DNA of 46,568 nt from Peptococcaceae bacterium (GCA_023512435.1 JAILZP010000025.1:1-46568); one strand, 5' to 3'. Shown: positions 1 through 9,660, numbered from the stretch's first letter. Numbers and translations: made by a program. The notes: generated from the sequence alone by a model not told the origin.

Positions 1-23
1 TAATTTACACTCTCTCCACTCCG

Positions 24-1616
24 TCATAGCTCAATCCCCACTTTTGCCAGATTCTCTTTTATCCTTTCATCCAGCTTAGCGCTTTCCTCCATCTGGGCTT
101 TCAGCTCCGCCGTCAGCGCTTTGACGCGCTCCTCAAAGTCGAAGTCGTCCTCCTCGTCCGGCAGGCCGACATACCGCCCCGGGGTCAGCACATAGTCAAG
201 AGCGCGCACGCCGCCTTCCCCGTCAAGGCTTGCGGACTTGCAAAAGCCGGGAACGTCCTGATAGGAGCCGTCGTCTTTTTTCCAGTTGTGGTAGGTGTCG
301 GCGATTTTGCGGATATCTTCCTCGGTAAGCTCGCGCGTCCTGCGGTTTATCAGCGTACCCATGTTCCGCGCGTCGATAAACAAAATCTTTTTTCGCCGCG
401 GATGATTCGGGTTGTTTTCCTTCTCCCTCGACAAAAACCACAGGCAGGCGGGAATCTGGGTGTTTAAAAAAAGCTTGGTCGGCAGATTGACTATACAATC
501 AACAAGCCCGGCTTCAATGAGGTTCTTGCGGATTTCCCCCTCGCCGTTTGTTTTGGATGAAAGGGAGCCTTTCGCCAGCACGAAACCGGCGGTGCCTTTC
601 GGCGACAAATGATACAAAAAGTGCTGGATCCACGCATAGTTTGCGTTTGAAACGGGCGGCACGCCGTATTTCCAGCGCCCATCGGTGCGCAGCAGCTCTC
701 CGCTCCAGTCGCTGTCGTTGAACGGCGGATTGGCAATCACGAAGTCGGCCTTCAGATCCGGGTGGGCGTCGTTTAAAAAAGAACCTTCATTGTTCCACAA
801 AACGTTGCTGCTGTCTATGCCGCGTATGGCGAGGTTCATCTTGCAAAGCCGCCAGGTGGTCTGGTTGCTCTCCTGACCGTAAATGGAAACCACGCGCTCG
901 AAAATCCTGGTTTTCCCATTTCTTTTTCCATTATAGTGGTTGCTGTGCGCCTCAACGAATTTCTCGCTTTGCACGAACATTCCGCCGCTGCCGCAGCAGG
1001 GGTCAAAAACCCTGCCCTCGTAAGGCTCGAGCATTTCCACCAGCAATTGAACGACGGAACGCGGCGTATAGAACTGCCCGCCCTTTTTGCCCTCGGCAAG
1101 CGCAAACTGCCCGAGGAAATATTCATATACGCGCCCGAGGATATCGTTTGATTTGGAAACGCTGTCTCCAAGTGCAATAGTACCAATTAAATCAATAAGG
1201 CCGCCGAGGGACTGCTTGTCCAGTTTCTCTTTTGCGTATTCCTTCGGCAAAACGCCTTTTAGAGAAGGGTTATCTTTTTCAATGGCTTCCATCGCGTCGT
1301 CTATGTCTTTGCCAATCGTCGGCAGCTTAGCGCGGCTTTGCAGGTAATCCCAGCGCGCCTGCGGCGGTACGTAAAACACGTTTTCCGCGCGGTATTCGTA
1401 GGGGTCGTCAGGGTTTGCCCCTTCATACTCGCCCTTGCCCTCTTTGAGTTTATTGTATAATTCATAAAAACTGTCGGATATGTATTTTAAAAATATAAGC
1501 CCCAAAACAACATGCTTATATTCCGCGGCATCCATGTTCTTGCGGAGCTTATCGGCAGAATTCCAGAGCACCTGCTCAATTGATTCCGATGTGGCAGTTT
1601 TCTTTGCTTTTGCCAT
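24..1616 (-). CDS. hsdM: Type I restriction-modification system DNA methyltransferase subunit (HsdM)
   Basis: 530 residues, a normal HsdM length. The SAM-binding motif I (DPCCGSGG, residues 205-212) and the adenine N6-methyltransferase motif IV (NPPF, 296-299) are intact, and an HsdM N-terminal helical domain precedes them. The family transfers methyl groups to adenine in a bipartite target and needs HsdS for specificity and HsdR for cleavage. Neither is in the window; the gene ends 24 bases from the left edge, so they may lie beyond it. The ATG has a GAGGAG site nine bases upstream. It sits 106 bases downstream of the toxin gene in the same direction. Base composition is lower in GC than the genes to the right, which fits an acquired defence patch. 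Confidence 0.95.
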   Translation of the reverse strand: MAKAKKTATSESIEQVLWNSADKLRKNMDAAEYKHVVLGLIFLKYISDSFYELYNKLKEGKGEYEGANPDDPYEYRAENVFYVPPQARWDYLQSRAKLPTIGKDIDDAMEAIEKDNPSLKGVLPKEYAKEKLDKQSLGGLIDLIGTIALGDSVSKSNDILGRVYEYFLGQFALAEGKKGGQFYTPRSVVQLLVEMLEPYEGRVFDPCCGSGGMFVQSEKFVEAHSNHYNGKRNGKTRIFERVVSIYGQESNQTTWRLCKMNLAIRGIDSSNVLWNNEGSFLNDAHPDLKADFVIANPPFNDSDWSGELLRTDGRWKYGVPPVSNANYAWIQHFLYHLSPKGTAGFVLAKGSLSSKTNGEGEIRKNLIEAGLVDCIVNLPTKLFLNTQIPACLWFLSREKENNPNHPRRKKILFIDARNMGTLINRRTRELTEEDIRKIADTYHNWKKDDGSYQDVPGFCKSASLDGEGGVRALDYVLTPGRYVGLPDEEDDFDFEERVKALTAELKAQMEESAKLDERIKENLAKVGIEL

Positions 1617-1722
1617 GCTATTTTTCTCCTCTATTTTTTATCTGTTTTTATTCGCAAATCAGCGGGTTTCTCCGCATCCTTCGGTATTAAACCCGGCTTG
1701 CAGCCGGGAGAGCTTTTTTAGC

Positions 1723-2031
1723 TTATATCAATTTGGCATAATCCCTTGCCCCGAAGAAAAAGCGCAAAACAATTACCGTTTTGCCGATCTCATCCACTTT
1801 ATAGACAAGGATATGGTTTTTTATGACGGCCTTGCGGTACCCCTCTTTTTCCAACCGGCTGTCGCCGCATTTGGAATACATCATCGGATTGCTTTTCAGG
1901 TATCCGTAACACCTGTCAATCTCGTCGAGAAAGTCCGGTGCCGCCGCCGGATTCGCCAATTGGACGGCAATGTGCGATACAATATTGTCCAAATCCTGAT
2001 GGGCAAGTTCCGTGACAATCAGCTTATACAT
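1723..2031 (-). CDS. RelE/ParE-family toxin
   Basis: 102 residues with the RelE/ParE layout: an N-terminal helix rich in charged residues (TELAHQDLDNI), a central segment ending in LVYKVDE, and a C-terminal strand (VIVLRFFFGARDY). Members of the superfamily are ribosome-dependent mRNA interferases (RelE) or gyrase poisons (ParE); sequence alone does not decide which. The ATG lies inside the end of the upstream antitoxin gene (8-base overlap), typical translational coupling of a toxin-antitoxin pair. Confidence 0.85.
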   Translation of the reverse strand: MYKLIVTELAHQDLDNIVSHIAVQLANPAAAPDFLDEIDRCYGYLKSNPMMYSKCGDSRLEKEGYRKAVIKNHILVYKVDEIGKTVIVLRFFFGARDYAKLI

Positions 2032-2284
2032 TGTATTTTTCTCTTATGCCCTTCAAAGACCCGTCCGCATCGAGAGTTTTTCCTTCCTTCAACTGCTCCT
2101 CGGCGGCGCTCAGCTTGCGGTATGCGTCGGACATGAACATCTTTTCCTCATACATTTTCATGCTCATGATGACCATATCACCGTATCCGTTTTTTGTTAT
2201 AAAAATAGGCTCATCCGATTCATGGCACATCTGCGAAATCTCGCTCGTTTTTTTTAAATCGCGAATTGGAATGATTTTCGGCAT
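2024..2284 (-). CDS. Phd/YefM-type antitoxin
   Basis: 86 residues. The N-terminus (PKIIPIRDLKKTSEISQMC) and the segment PIFITKNGYGDMVIMSM match the Phd/YefM DNA-binding fold, followed by a charged C-terminal tail that in this family wraps the toxin. It binds and neutralises the overlapping downstream toxin and usually represses its own promoter. ATG start with AAAGGAG eight bases upstream. An extended -10 promoter with a palindrome lies about 30 bases upstream. Confidence 0.85.
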   Translation of the reverse strand: MPKIIPIRDLKKTSEISQMCHESDEPIFITKNGYGDMVIMSMKMYEEKMFMSDAYRKLSAAEEQLKEGKTLDADGSLKGIREKYNV

Positions 2285-2310
2285 AATATCCGGCTCCTTT
2301 CTGCGGCTTT

Positions 2311-2327
2311 ATTATACCATAATTATG
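2311..2327 (-). promoter_or_regulatory. Promoter and probable operator of the toxin-antitoxin operon
   Basis: On the minus strand TGGTATAAT gives an extended -10 element (TATAAT at 2311-2316). It directly adjoins the perfect 10-base palindrome CATAATTATG (2318-2327). A palindrome overlapping the promoter is what an autoregulating antitoxin dimer would bind; that role is inferred. Confidence 0.5.
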
Positions 2328-2466
2328 CCACAATATTGCCGTTTATCGTCAATCGTTCCGCTTCCATGCGACAGAGATGTCCCTATGGTGGGCTATGCTG
2401 TCCTCCAATGTCAGGGATCAAGCCCTGCGTAGCAGGTTCTGCCGCTGTGGAAATCCACTGGCGTAA

Positions 2467-2489
2467 GAAAAAATGCCTGAACAGCATTT
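2467..2489 (-). terminator. Intrinsic terminator after recD2
   Basis: Minus-strand stem AAATGC / GCATTT with a 7-base loop, followed by TTTCTT, 55 bases past the recD2 stop codon. Confidence 0.55.
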
Positions 2490-2543
2490 CTTCGGCGGGG
2501 TTCTGCTTTGCGGGCGCCGCACACCACAGGGTAAAACGCCGGG

Positions 2544-4757
2544 TCATATTTTTCCTTCCTCAAGTATTCCGGCGCCTTGCTGTGTCACCAGTCTTTCCCT
2601 CAGCCTGGTGTGGCGCTCCTGGGGCTTGTTGTTCCGTATGGCGATGGCCAGGGCCTTTTTGCTGCCCACCAGGACCACCAGCCTCTTTCCCCGGGTGATC
2701 CCGGTGTAGATGAGGTTCCTCTGGAGGAGCACGTAGTGCTGGGTCAATACGGGGATAATCACCGCCGGGTATTCGCTGCCCTGGGACTTGTGGATGGATA
2801 CGGCGTAGGCCGGCGCCAGTTCGTCCAGCTCCGGAAAGTCGTAGGACACCTCCCGGCCGTCGAACTCGACCCGGACCTCCTGTTCCTCCCGGTCGATGAA
2901 GGTTATCCGGCCGATATCCCCGTTGTAGACGTCCTTCTCGTAGTTGTTCACCACCTGCATGACCTTGTCCTTTACCTTGAAGGTTCTGTATCCCCGGCTT
3001 ACGCCGTCCCCGCCCGGGTTCAGCGCCTCCTGCAGCCGGCTGTTGAGGTTGGCCACCCCCGCTTCGCCCCGGTGCATGGGGGTCAAAACCTGGATCCCGT
3101 CCACCGGGTGAAAGCCGAAATGCCTGGGAATGCGTTCCGTGCAGAGGGCCAGTATTTTGTTCACGGCCTTTTCCGGGTCTTCTTCCTCGATAAAGTAGAA
3201 ATCTTCCGGTCCGCCGTCACGGGGCGGGCTGAGATCGGGAAACTCCCCCCGGATTATGCGGTGGGCGTTGCTGACGATCCGGCTCTCAACGGCCTGCCGG
3301 AATATTTCGGTCAGGGTGACCACCCGGAACCTGCCGGATTCGATAATATCCTTAAGGACGCTGCCCGGCCCCACCGAAGGCAGCTGGTTGACGTCCCCCA
3401 CCAGGATCAGGGTGGCGTGTTCTGGTATAGCCTTCACCAGATGATACATCAGTATGGTGTCAATCATGGAGGCCTCGTCCACGATGACCGCGTCCGCTTC
3501 CAGCGGGTATTCCCGGTTTCTCTGGAAGCCGCCGGCCTGGTAGCTGAATTCCAGCAGCCTGTGGATGGTCCTGGCCTCATGGCCGGCGGCCTCCTGCATC
3601 CGCTTGGCCGCCCGCCCGGTGGGCGCCGCCAGGAGAACCCTCAGTCCCAGGGCCTGATATATTTCGAGAATGGCCCTGATGATGGTGGTTTTCCCGGTCC
3701 CCGGGCCGCCGGTGATGACCAGCACCTTGTTTTCGAGGGCCAGGGCCACGGCTTCCTTTTGCTTTCCGGCAAGCCTGATCCCGAGTTTTCCCTCCGCCCG
3801 GGCCGCGGTTTTTTCCGCATCCACCGGACGCAGGCAGGAAGGCCCCTCCTTCAAAGACAGGAGCCCTCTGGCCAGGCCGGTTTCGGCCGTGTAAAACGGG
3901 GGCAGGTAAACCGCCTTGTGGTTGGGGCGGGGATCTTCCCCGGGCCGGTTGAGGTCTTCCAGGACAATGCGCCCGTCCGCGAAAAGCCCGGCCACGGCCT
4001 CTGCCACCACTTCCCTGTCCACCTTCAGCAGCTGGCTTGCCTTTTCCACCAGCAGGCCGTAGGGGCAGTAAACGTGCCCGCCGTTCATGAATTCATTCAG
4101 GGCGTAGATAACCCCTTCCCCGGCCCGCATCACCGAGCTGGGGTCGAAGCCCAGGTTCCGGGCAATCCTGTCGGCGGTGACAAAGCCGATGCCGTGAATG
4201 TCCGCCGCCAGCCGGTAGGGATTGTTTCTCACCGTTTCGATGGAAGCTCTGCCGTATTTTTTGAATATCTTGGCCGAATAGCCGGCGCTTACCCCGTGGC
4301 CCTGGAGGAAAACCATGATCTCCTTGATTTCCTTTTGTTCGGCCCAGGCCCCGGCGATGGTGGCAATCCTTTTGGGGCCGATTCCCTCCACCCGGGCAAG
4401 CTCACCGGGATTGTTCTCGATGACATCGATGGTGTCCAGCCCGAAAACCCTGACTATCCGCCTGGCCATGACCGGGCCGATGCCCTTGATCAGCCCGGAC
4501 CCCAGGTACTTCTCAATGCCGTTCACCGTGGCCGGGACCACCGATTCATATTTCTCCACCTGGAACTGCTCTCCGAATTTTTTGCTGTACACCCACCGGC
4601 CCGTAAGCTTCAAGGATTCACCCGGGCTGACGCCGGCCAGGCTGCCCACAATGGTGGTCAGATCCTGCTTGCCCTTTTCCTTAAGCTTGGCCACGGTAAA
4701 CTGGGTCTCTTCATTTTGGTAGCTTATTCTCTCCAGGAATCCGTAGATAGTATCCAT
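2544..4757 (-). CDS. recD2: RecD2-type ATP-dependent DNA helicase
   Basis: 737 residues from the ATG at 4757, which has AAGGAG eight bases upstream; the longer open frame to 4856 lacks a ribosome site and runs through low-complexity sequence. Domain order is RecD2-like: N-terminal OB-like region, helix-hairpin-helix repeats (GSGLIKGIGPVMARRIV, VEGIGPKRIATI), Walker A GGPGTGKTT near residue 350, DEAS Walker B, and the C-terminal UvrD-like helicase segment (AVSIHKSQGSEYPAV). RecD2 is a 5'-3' SF1B helicase acting in DNA repair without RecBC. It appears to be transcribed alone. Confidence 0.95.
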   Translation of the reverse strand: MDTIYGFLERISYQNEETQFTVAKLKEKGKQDLTTIVGSLAGVSPGESLKLTGRWVYSKKFGEQFQVEKYESVVPATVNGIEKYLGSGLIKGIGPVMARRIVRVFGLDTIDVIENNPGELARVEGIGPKRIATIAGAWAEQKEIKEIMVFLQGHGVSAGYSAKIFKKYGRASIETVRNNPYRLAADIHGIGFVTADRIARNLGFDPSSVMRAGEGVIYALNEFMNGGHVYCPYGLLVEKASQLLKVDREVVAEAVAGLFADGRIVLEDLNRPGEDPRPNHKAVYLPPFYTAETGLARGLLSLKEGPSCLRPVDAEKTAARAEGKLGIRLAGKQKEAVALALENKVLVITGGPGTGKTTIIRAILEIYQALGLRVLLAAPTGRAAKRMQEAAGHEARTIHRLLEFSYQAGGFQRNREYPLEADAVIVDEASMIDTILMYHLVKAIPEHATLILVGDVNQLPSVGPGSVLKDIIESGRFRVVTLTEIFRQAVESRIVSNAHRIIRGEFPDLSPPRDGGPEDFYFIEEEDPEKAVNKILALCTERIPRHFGFHPVDGIQVLTPMHRGEAGVANLNSRLQEALNPGGDGVSRGYRTFKVKDKVMQVVNNYEKDVYNGDIGRITFIDREEQEVRVEFDGREVSYDFPELDELAPAYAVSIHKSQGSEYPAVIIPVLTQHYVLLQRNLIYTGITRGKRLVVLVGSKKALAIAIRNNKPQERHTRLRERLVTQQGAGILEEGKI

Positions 4758-4862
4758 CGGGCCGGCTCCTTGAAAATTTGGGAACTGAAAATACACATAT
4801 ATTCTACGGTTTGGCCGGCGCCTCCTCCCCTCCGGGGAGACGCCGGCCGCAAACATTCCGGG

Positions 4863-4883
4863 GTCTGGGTTCCGGGTTCCGCC
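4863..4883. repeat. Degenerate heptad tandem repeat
   Basis: Three 7-base units (GTCTGGG, TTCCGGG, TTCCGCC) in the gap upstream of recD2. One of a family of period-7 stretches found in many gaps of this window. Confidence 0.5.
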
Positions 4884-4953
4884 GCCGCAGGGACGGTTTT
4901 TTTATTTTTTTAACTTGACAATACTTATAACAGGCTGGATTACAATAAAGAAT

Positions 4954-4982
4954 TTGGGTAAATCTGATATTTATGTTATTAT
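4954..4982 (+). promoter_or_regulatory. Candidate sigma-A promoter
   Basis: TTGGGT, 17 bases, then TATTAT preceded by TGT (extended -10), 60 bases upstream of the small gene at 5043. A TTGACA at 4915-4920 is nearby but has no well-spaced -10. The 285-base gap between divergent recD2 and this gene is AT-rich and otherwise holds nothing I recognise. Confidence 0.45.
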
Positions 4983-5042
4983 ATCTTGTGTGGGGGGATA
5001 TTTTAACGTCAGCCCCGCTTACTGCTTAAACGGGAGGAACGT

Positions 5043-5342
5043 ATGGAAGGCACGAGGGTGCAGAAAACCCTGGTGGTGAGTATTCAGGGTTGGGAACTGG
5101 AAGTCTTTGAGGGCCCCCGCAAGGTGGAGGTGGACCTGCTGGGAGAGATGCTTGAATTCCGCGGCATCTGGCTCACCGAGCCGGAGCGGGGGATGGTCAC
5201 CGTCCTCTGCTACCCGGACAAAGTTTTTTACCTTGAGGTTACCGAATCCGAAATCCCCGCGCAGAGGCCGGGCAGAAGAAACAAGGTCACCCCCCTGAGG
5301 AGAATAGACAACACCCCGCCGGGAGACGGCAACGGGGAATAA
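5043..5342 (+). CDS. Hypothetical protein, 99 residues
   Basis: I do not recognise a family. ATG with a good GGGAGGAA site and an AT-rich promoter region upstream make it a credible gene. It is mostly predicted beta strand in the first 75 residues (alternating hydrophobic and charged positions, for example TLVVSIQGWELEVFEG) with a basic, proline-rich tail. No signal peptide or membrane segment. It precedes the flippase gene, but a hairpin separates them. Confidence 0.7.
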   Translation: MEGTRVQKTLVVSIQGWELEVFEGPRKVEVDLLGEMLEFRGIWLTEPERGMVTVLCYPDKVFYLEVTESEIPAQRPGRRNKVTPLRRIDNTPPGDGNGE

Positions 5343-5360
5343 TCAGCGTGAATTCTGCGG

Positions 5361-5383
5361 CCCACGCCTCCGGCGTGGGTTTA
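5361..5383 (+). terminator. Hairpin, possible weak terminator
   Basis: Perfect 8-bp stem CCCACGCC / GGCGTGGG with a 3-base loop, followed by only TTTA. It lies between the 99-residue gene and the flippase and may attenuate rather than stop transcription. Confidence 0.4.
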
Positions 5384-5402
5384 AGCTGTTGGAGTGAGCG
5401 GA

Positions 5403-7046
5403 TTGGCCGGCAGCAAGGCCTTGACCAGGCAGACAATCATCCAGGGCGCCCTGATCCTGACCGTGGCCAGCATTTTAATCCGGGTCCTGGGGGCGGTTTA
5501 CCGGGTCCCCCTGGGCAGGATCCTGGGCGACGAGGGCCTGGGCATATACGCGGTACCGAACCAGTTTTACCTGCTTTTCTTCACCATTTCCTCGGCGGGC
5601 ATCCCGGTGGCGGTGGCCCGCCTGGTTTCGGAAAAAGTGTCCGCCGGGCTGTACAGGGACGCCTACAGGACCTTCACGGTCTCCCTGGCCGCCATGTTTT
5701 CGGTGGGGCTTTTCTTTACCCTGCTGCTTTTTTTCGGCGCCTCGCGGCTGGTGGAAAGCGGCCTGGTGGCCAACCCGGCCAGCTACTACGGACTGCTGGC
5801 GGTCTCCCCGGTTATTTTTTTCTCGGCGGTGACCGCCTCCTTCCGGGGGCTTTTCCAGGGGCTGCAGAACATGTCCCCGGTGGCCGTGTCCCAGGTGGCC
5901 GACCAGATCATGCTGGTGGCGGGCACCGTTTTGTTCAGCTACCTCCTGCTGCCCGGGGGGCTGGCCCTGGCGGCGGCCGGCGCCAATTTCGGGGCTGTGC
6001 CGGGAGCTGCGGCGGCCACCGGGATCATGGCCTATTATTATTTCAGGAACAGGGGCGCACTGATGGACATGGTGCGCCGGGACACCTCCGGGTACCGGGA
6101 GGAGGCCCTTTCCCTGCTGAAAAAAATACTGGCGGTGTCCATTCCCATTTCATTTGCCAGCGTGGCCATGGCCGTCACCGGGATCATCGACAACAAACTG
6201 ATAATCGACCGCCTCCAGCTGGTGGGCTATTCCCGGCCGGAGGCCACCGCCCTTTACGGCCAGTTCAACCAGATGGCCATGTCTTTTGTCAATATCAGCA
6301 TTGCCTTCGCCTTTTCCCTGGGCACCAGCCTGGTGCCCTCGGTGGCTGAAGCGCACGGGCCCGGCGGCAGGCGGCAGATCAGGCAGCAGGCCTCCACGGC
6401 CATCAGGCTTTCACTCCTCAGCACCCTGCCGGCCGCGGCCGGGCTGTACTTCCTGGCGCCCCAGCTGACGGACTTCATTTACGCCAACGCGGAGGCCGGC
6501 ATTCCCCTGGCGGCCCTGGCGCCGGCCGTTGTTTTCTGGGGGGTCCACCTGGTCCTTTCCGGAATCATGCAGGGGCTGGGCCGGGCCGACATACCGGTGT
6601 ACAACCTTCTGGCCGGCATAGCCTTTAAAATAGGCATCACCTACTTCCTGACCCCGACCTGGCTGGGCATCAGGGCGGCCGCCCTGGGAACGGTGGCCAT
6701 GTTCGCGGTCTCATCCATTCTCAACATAATTTCGGTCAGGCGGATGACGGGGCTGGACGTCGATTTTGCGGCCTCGGTGGCGAGGCCCGCCCTGGCCTCC
6801 CTGCTGATGGGGCTGGCGGCGCGGGAGGTGTACCGGCTGAGCCTGCCCCTGATCAACCACGAATACCTGGCCACCACCGCCGCCCTGCTGGCCGGGGTGC
6901 TGGTTTTTCCGGTCCTGGCGGCGCTGACCGGGAGCATCCGGCCGGACGACCTGAAAAATATGCCCGGCATAGGCCCCCGGGCGGCCGGTCTCCTGCGCGC
7001 CTTTGAAGCCCTCCGGGACAGGATTTTGGGTAAAACCCGGGGCTAG
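5403..7046 (+). CDS. SpoVB/MurJ-type polysaccharide (lipid II) flippase
   Basis: About 547 residues, multi-pass membrane protein of the MOP superfamily. The start of the mature region (TIIQGALILTVASILIRVLGAVYRVPLGRILGDEGLG, quoted only as its extent, residues 9-45) carries the conserved helix 1 and YRxPLGRxLGDEGLG loop of SpoVB/YtgP proteins. These flip lipid-linked peptidoglycan precursors, SpoVB in the spore cortex. A TTG at 5403 has GGAG eight bases upstream; a GTG at 5394 overlaps that site and is less likely. The last 35 residues are soluble and contain MPGIGPRAAGLLRAF, a helix-hairpin-helix-like phrase unusual for a flippase. Confidence 0.85.
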   Translation: MAGSKALTRQTIIQGALILTVASILIRVLGAVYRVPLGRILGDEGLGIYAVPNQFYLLFFTISSAGIPVAVARLVSEKVSAGLYRDAYRTFTVSLAAMFSVGLFFTLLLFFGASRLVESGLVANPASYYGLLAVSPVIFFSAVTASFRGLFQGLQNMSPVAVSQVADQIMLVAGTVLFSYLLLPGGLALAAAGANFGAVPGAAAATGIMAYYYFRNRGALMDMVRRDTSGYREEALSLLKKILAVSIPISFASVAMAVTGIIDNKLIIDRLQLVGYSRPEATALYGQFNQMAMSFVNISIAFAFSLGTSLVPSVAEAHGPGGRRQIRQQASTAIRLSLLSTLPAAAGLYFLAPQLTDFIYANAEAGIPLAALAPAVVFWGVHLVLSGIMQGLGRADIPVYNLLAGIAFKIGITYFLTPTWLGIRAAALGTVAMFAVSSILNIISVRRMTGLDVDFAASVARPALASLLMGLAAREVYRLSLPLINHEYLATTAALLAGVLVFPVLAALTGSIRPDDLKNMPGIGPRAAGLLRAFEALRDRILGKTRG

Positions 7047-7067
7047 GAACCGGGAACCGGGAATTTA
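7047..7067. repeat. Degenerate heptad tandem repeat
   Basis: GAACCGG, GAACCGG, GAATTTA fill the 22-base gap between two convergent genes. Confidence 0.6.
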
Positions 7068-7068
7068 A

Positions 7069-9612
7069 TCAGCCGGCTCCGGCCCAGGTGACCAGCGGCA
7101 GGTCGAAGCGGTGGGCAAAGTCGGGGCTGACCGGCCTGACCCTGACCGTGTAGCCGATGGCCCCCTGCGGCAGGGTAAAGCTCCCCCGGTAGCGGTAGAC
7201 CCCGTCCCCAACCTGGCCGACCAGGCTCATGGGCGTGGTCCTGATGTCGCGCAGGTCGTCCCTGTCCACCTTGCCGTACACTATTTCCACGCTGACATCG
7301 TGGTGCCAGACGGGGCCCAGCCGGACAACGGAGTCGATGACCATGCTCTCGCCGGCCTGCCTGACCGGCCCCGTTCCGTTGGAGACCTCGCTTACCCCCA
7401 CCTGGTGCCAGTTGTTTCTCAAAAACTCCTTGAACGACTTCAGTTTCTCCGCCACGGCGAAGCTGTCCTCCCTGAAGCGCCGGCCCCTGCCGATGGCCGG
7501 GATGTAGAACTTTTCGGTGTATTCCCTGACCATGCGGTGTGTGCTGTACTGCAGTCCCACCGTTTTAATGGAATTTTTCATGTAAGCCACCCACCCGGCG
7601 GGGACTCCCCCTTCGCGGGCGAAAAAGACCGGCAGGATCTCGTTTTCCAGAACACTGTAAAGGGACAGGCTGTCATCCCGGTCCTGCAGGTCTTCGGCCG
7701 GATAGTCCCTTTCCCTGCCGATGGCAAACCCGTTCCGGCCGTTGTAGCATTCGGCCCACCAGCCGTCCAGCACGCTGAAATTAACCACCCCGTTCATGCC
7801 CGCCTTCATACCGCTGGTGCCGCTGGCTTCCTGGGGACGCCGGGGGTTGTTCAGCCAGACGTCGACACCCCGGACCAGGTGCCTGGCAACATTTATATCG
7901 TAGTCTTCCAGGAAGACGACCTTGCCCCTGAAGGGATCCAGGCCGGAAATATCATATACCCTTTTAATCATTTCCTGCCCAGGCCTGTCGGCCGGATGAG
8001 CCTTCCCGGCAAAAATCACCTGCACCGGCCGCAGGGGGTTGTTGACCAGGGAAGCCAGCCTGTCCAGGTCGCTGAACAGGAGGGCGGCCCTCTTGTATGT
8101 GGCGAACCTTCTGGCGAAGCCGATGATCAGGGCGCCGGGGTCGAGGTAGCCGTCAACCTCCTCCACCCTGGCCCTGGACTCAAAATTCCTCTTCCTCTGT
8201 TCCCTTAGGCGCTCCCTGGCAAAATCGATCAACTCTTTTTTCAGTTGCAGGTGGGCGGACCACAGCAGATCGTCCGGGATGGAATCCACCTTTTCCCACA
8301 TGGCCGGGTCGTTCAGATTTTTATTCCAGCCGGGGCCGGCGTATTTTTGCATCAGGTCCTTAATCCGGGGAGACATCCAGGTCTCGGTGTGCACACCGTT
8401 GGTAACGTGGAAAATGGGCACCTCGTCTTCCCGGACGCACCCGTACAGCCTGTGGAACATCCGGCGGGAGACCCGGGCGTGCAGCCGGCTGACCCCGTTT
8501 TTAAAATCGGACAGGTTCAGGGCCAGGACAGTCATGTTGAAGGCCCGGCATTCCTCGTCGAACCCCAGGCGGATGAAATCTTCCCGGCTCATGCCCAGCT
8601 GGGGGTAGTAATGCCCGAAATAGCAGTCAACCATCTCCACGCTGAACAGGTCGTGCCCGGCGGGAACCGGTGTGTGGGTGGTGAACAGGGTGTTCGACCT
8701 GACCGCCTCAACGGCCACATCCGGCCTGACGCCCAGGGCCGCCTTTTCCCTGATCCGCTCCAGGCAGAGGAAGGCGGCGTGCCCTTCGTTGATGTGCCAG
8801 GCCCGGGGATAGATCCCCATGGCCCGGAGCGCCCTCACCCCTCCTATGCCCAGCACAATTTCCTGGGAAATCCGCACGTCCCTGCTTCCCCCATAGAGCT
8901 GGGCGGTAATGGCCCGGTCCTCCCTGCTGTTTCCGGGCAGGTCGGTATCCAGCAGGTAGAGGCTGACCCTGCCCACCCGGACCTGCCAGATCCTGATGCC
9001 GACACTCCTTCCCGGCAGTTCGACGGACACCCTCAGCTCCTCCCCGTCATCCCCGGCCACCGGTTTCATGGGCATTTCATAATAATTTTGAATGGGGTAT
9101 TCGGCCTCCTGCCAGCCTTCCCTGTTCAGGCGCTGGGTAAAATAGCCCTGCCTGTACAAAAGGCCCACGGCCACCAGGGGAACGCCCAGGTCGCTGGAGG
9201 ACTTGCAGTGATCCCCGGCCAACAGGCCCAGCCCCCCCGAATATATGGGGTTGGACTCGTGCAGCCCGAATTCGGCCGAAAAATAGGCCACCGCCTGATC
9301 CCTGTATTCCGGAAAACGGCGGACAAACCAGGTTTCATCCGTCATGCAGCGGTCGTAGCTGTCGGTCACCCGGTCATACAGCTTAAGGTACTCCGGGTCC
9401 GAGGCCGCTCTCTCCAGGGTTTCTGCCCCCACCCTGATCAGGAATTTGACCGGGTTGTGGTACACCTCCTCCCACAATCCCCCGTCAAGCCGGGAAAACA
9501 GCTCCTGGGCCGGGTCGTTCCAACTGAACCAGTAGTTATAGGCAATCTCTTTCAGTCTGGAAATCCGGCCGGGTATCTCCGGCGCGGCGGAAACGGTGTG
9601 AAACGGTATCAT
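7069..9612 (-). CDS. glgP: Alpha-glucan (glycogen/maltodextrin) phosphorylase
   Basis: 847 residues of the long bacterial/archaeal phosphorylase subfamily. It releases glucose-1-phosphate from alpha-1,4-glucans with pyridoxal phosphate. The PLP lysine is in EASGTSGMKAG (about residue 602), and the N-terminal block ISRLKEIAYNYWFSWN is diagnostic. I prefer the ATG at 9612 because GGTGA lies four bases before it and the family begins just ahead of PFHTV; an ATG at 9642 has no ribosome site. The C-terminal 100 residues form a beta-rich domain (FTLPQGAIGYTVRVRP). It stands alone; spore formers use glycogen as a reserve. Confidence 0.93.
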   Translation of the reverse strand: MIPFHTVSAAPEIPGRISRLKEIAYNYWFSWNDPAQELFSRLDGGLWEEVYHNPVKFLIRVGAETLERAASDPEYLKLYDRVTDSYDRCMTDETWFVRRFPEYRDQAVAYFSAEFGLHESNPIYSGGLGLLAGDHCKSSSDLGVPLVAVGLLYRQGYFTQRLNREGWQEAEYPIQNYYEMPMKPVAGDDGEELRVSVELPGRSVGIRIWQVRVGRVSLYLLDTDLPGNSREDRAITAQLYGGSRDVRISQEIVLGIGGVRALRAMGIYPRAWHINEGHAAFLCLERIREKAALGVRPDVAVEAVRSNTLFTTHTPVPAGHDLFSVEMVDCYFGHYYPQLGMSREDFIRLGFDEECRAFNMTVLALNLSDFKNGVSRLHARVSRRMFHRLYGCVREDEVPIFHVTNGVHTETWMSPRIKDLMQKYAGPGWNKNLNDPAMWEKVDSIPDDLLWSAHLQLKKELIDFARERLREQRKRNFESRARVEEVDGYLDPGALIIGFARRFATYKRAALLFSDLDRLASLVNNPLRPVQVIFAGKAHPADRPGQEMIKRVYDISGLDPFRGKVVFLEDYDINVARHLVRGVDVWLNNPRRPQEASGTSGMKAGMNGVVNFSVLDGWWAECYNGRNGFAIGRERDYPAEDLQDRDDSLSLYSVLENEILPVFFAREGGVPAGWVAYMKNSIKTVGLQYSTHRMVREYTEKFYIPAIGRGRRFREDSFAVAEKLKSFKEFLRNNWHQVGVSEVSNGTGPVRQAGESMVIDSVVRLGPVWHHDVSVEIVYGKVDRDDLRDIRTTPMSLVGQVGDGVYRYRGSFTLPQGAIGYTVRVRPVSPDFAHRFDLPLVTWAGAG

Positions 9613-9660
9613 TGCCTCACCCAACTCAATTATTTTCAGCATAATTCTGTCAGGCCATTG

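Noticed and set aside
1691..1709. Intrinsic terminator between toxin and hsdM
   Set aside because: CCCGGC/GCCGGG stem is present, but on the minus strand only TTTAAT follows; the better T-run is on the plus strand, where no gene is read.
2577..4913. 778-residue open frame antisense to recD2
   Set aside because: Proline/glycine/histidine-rich translation, no ribosome site, and it mirrors a conserved helicase gene; it is a byproduct of GC-rich codons.
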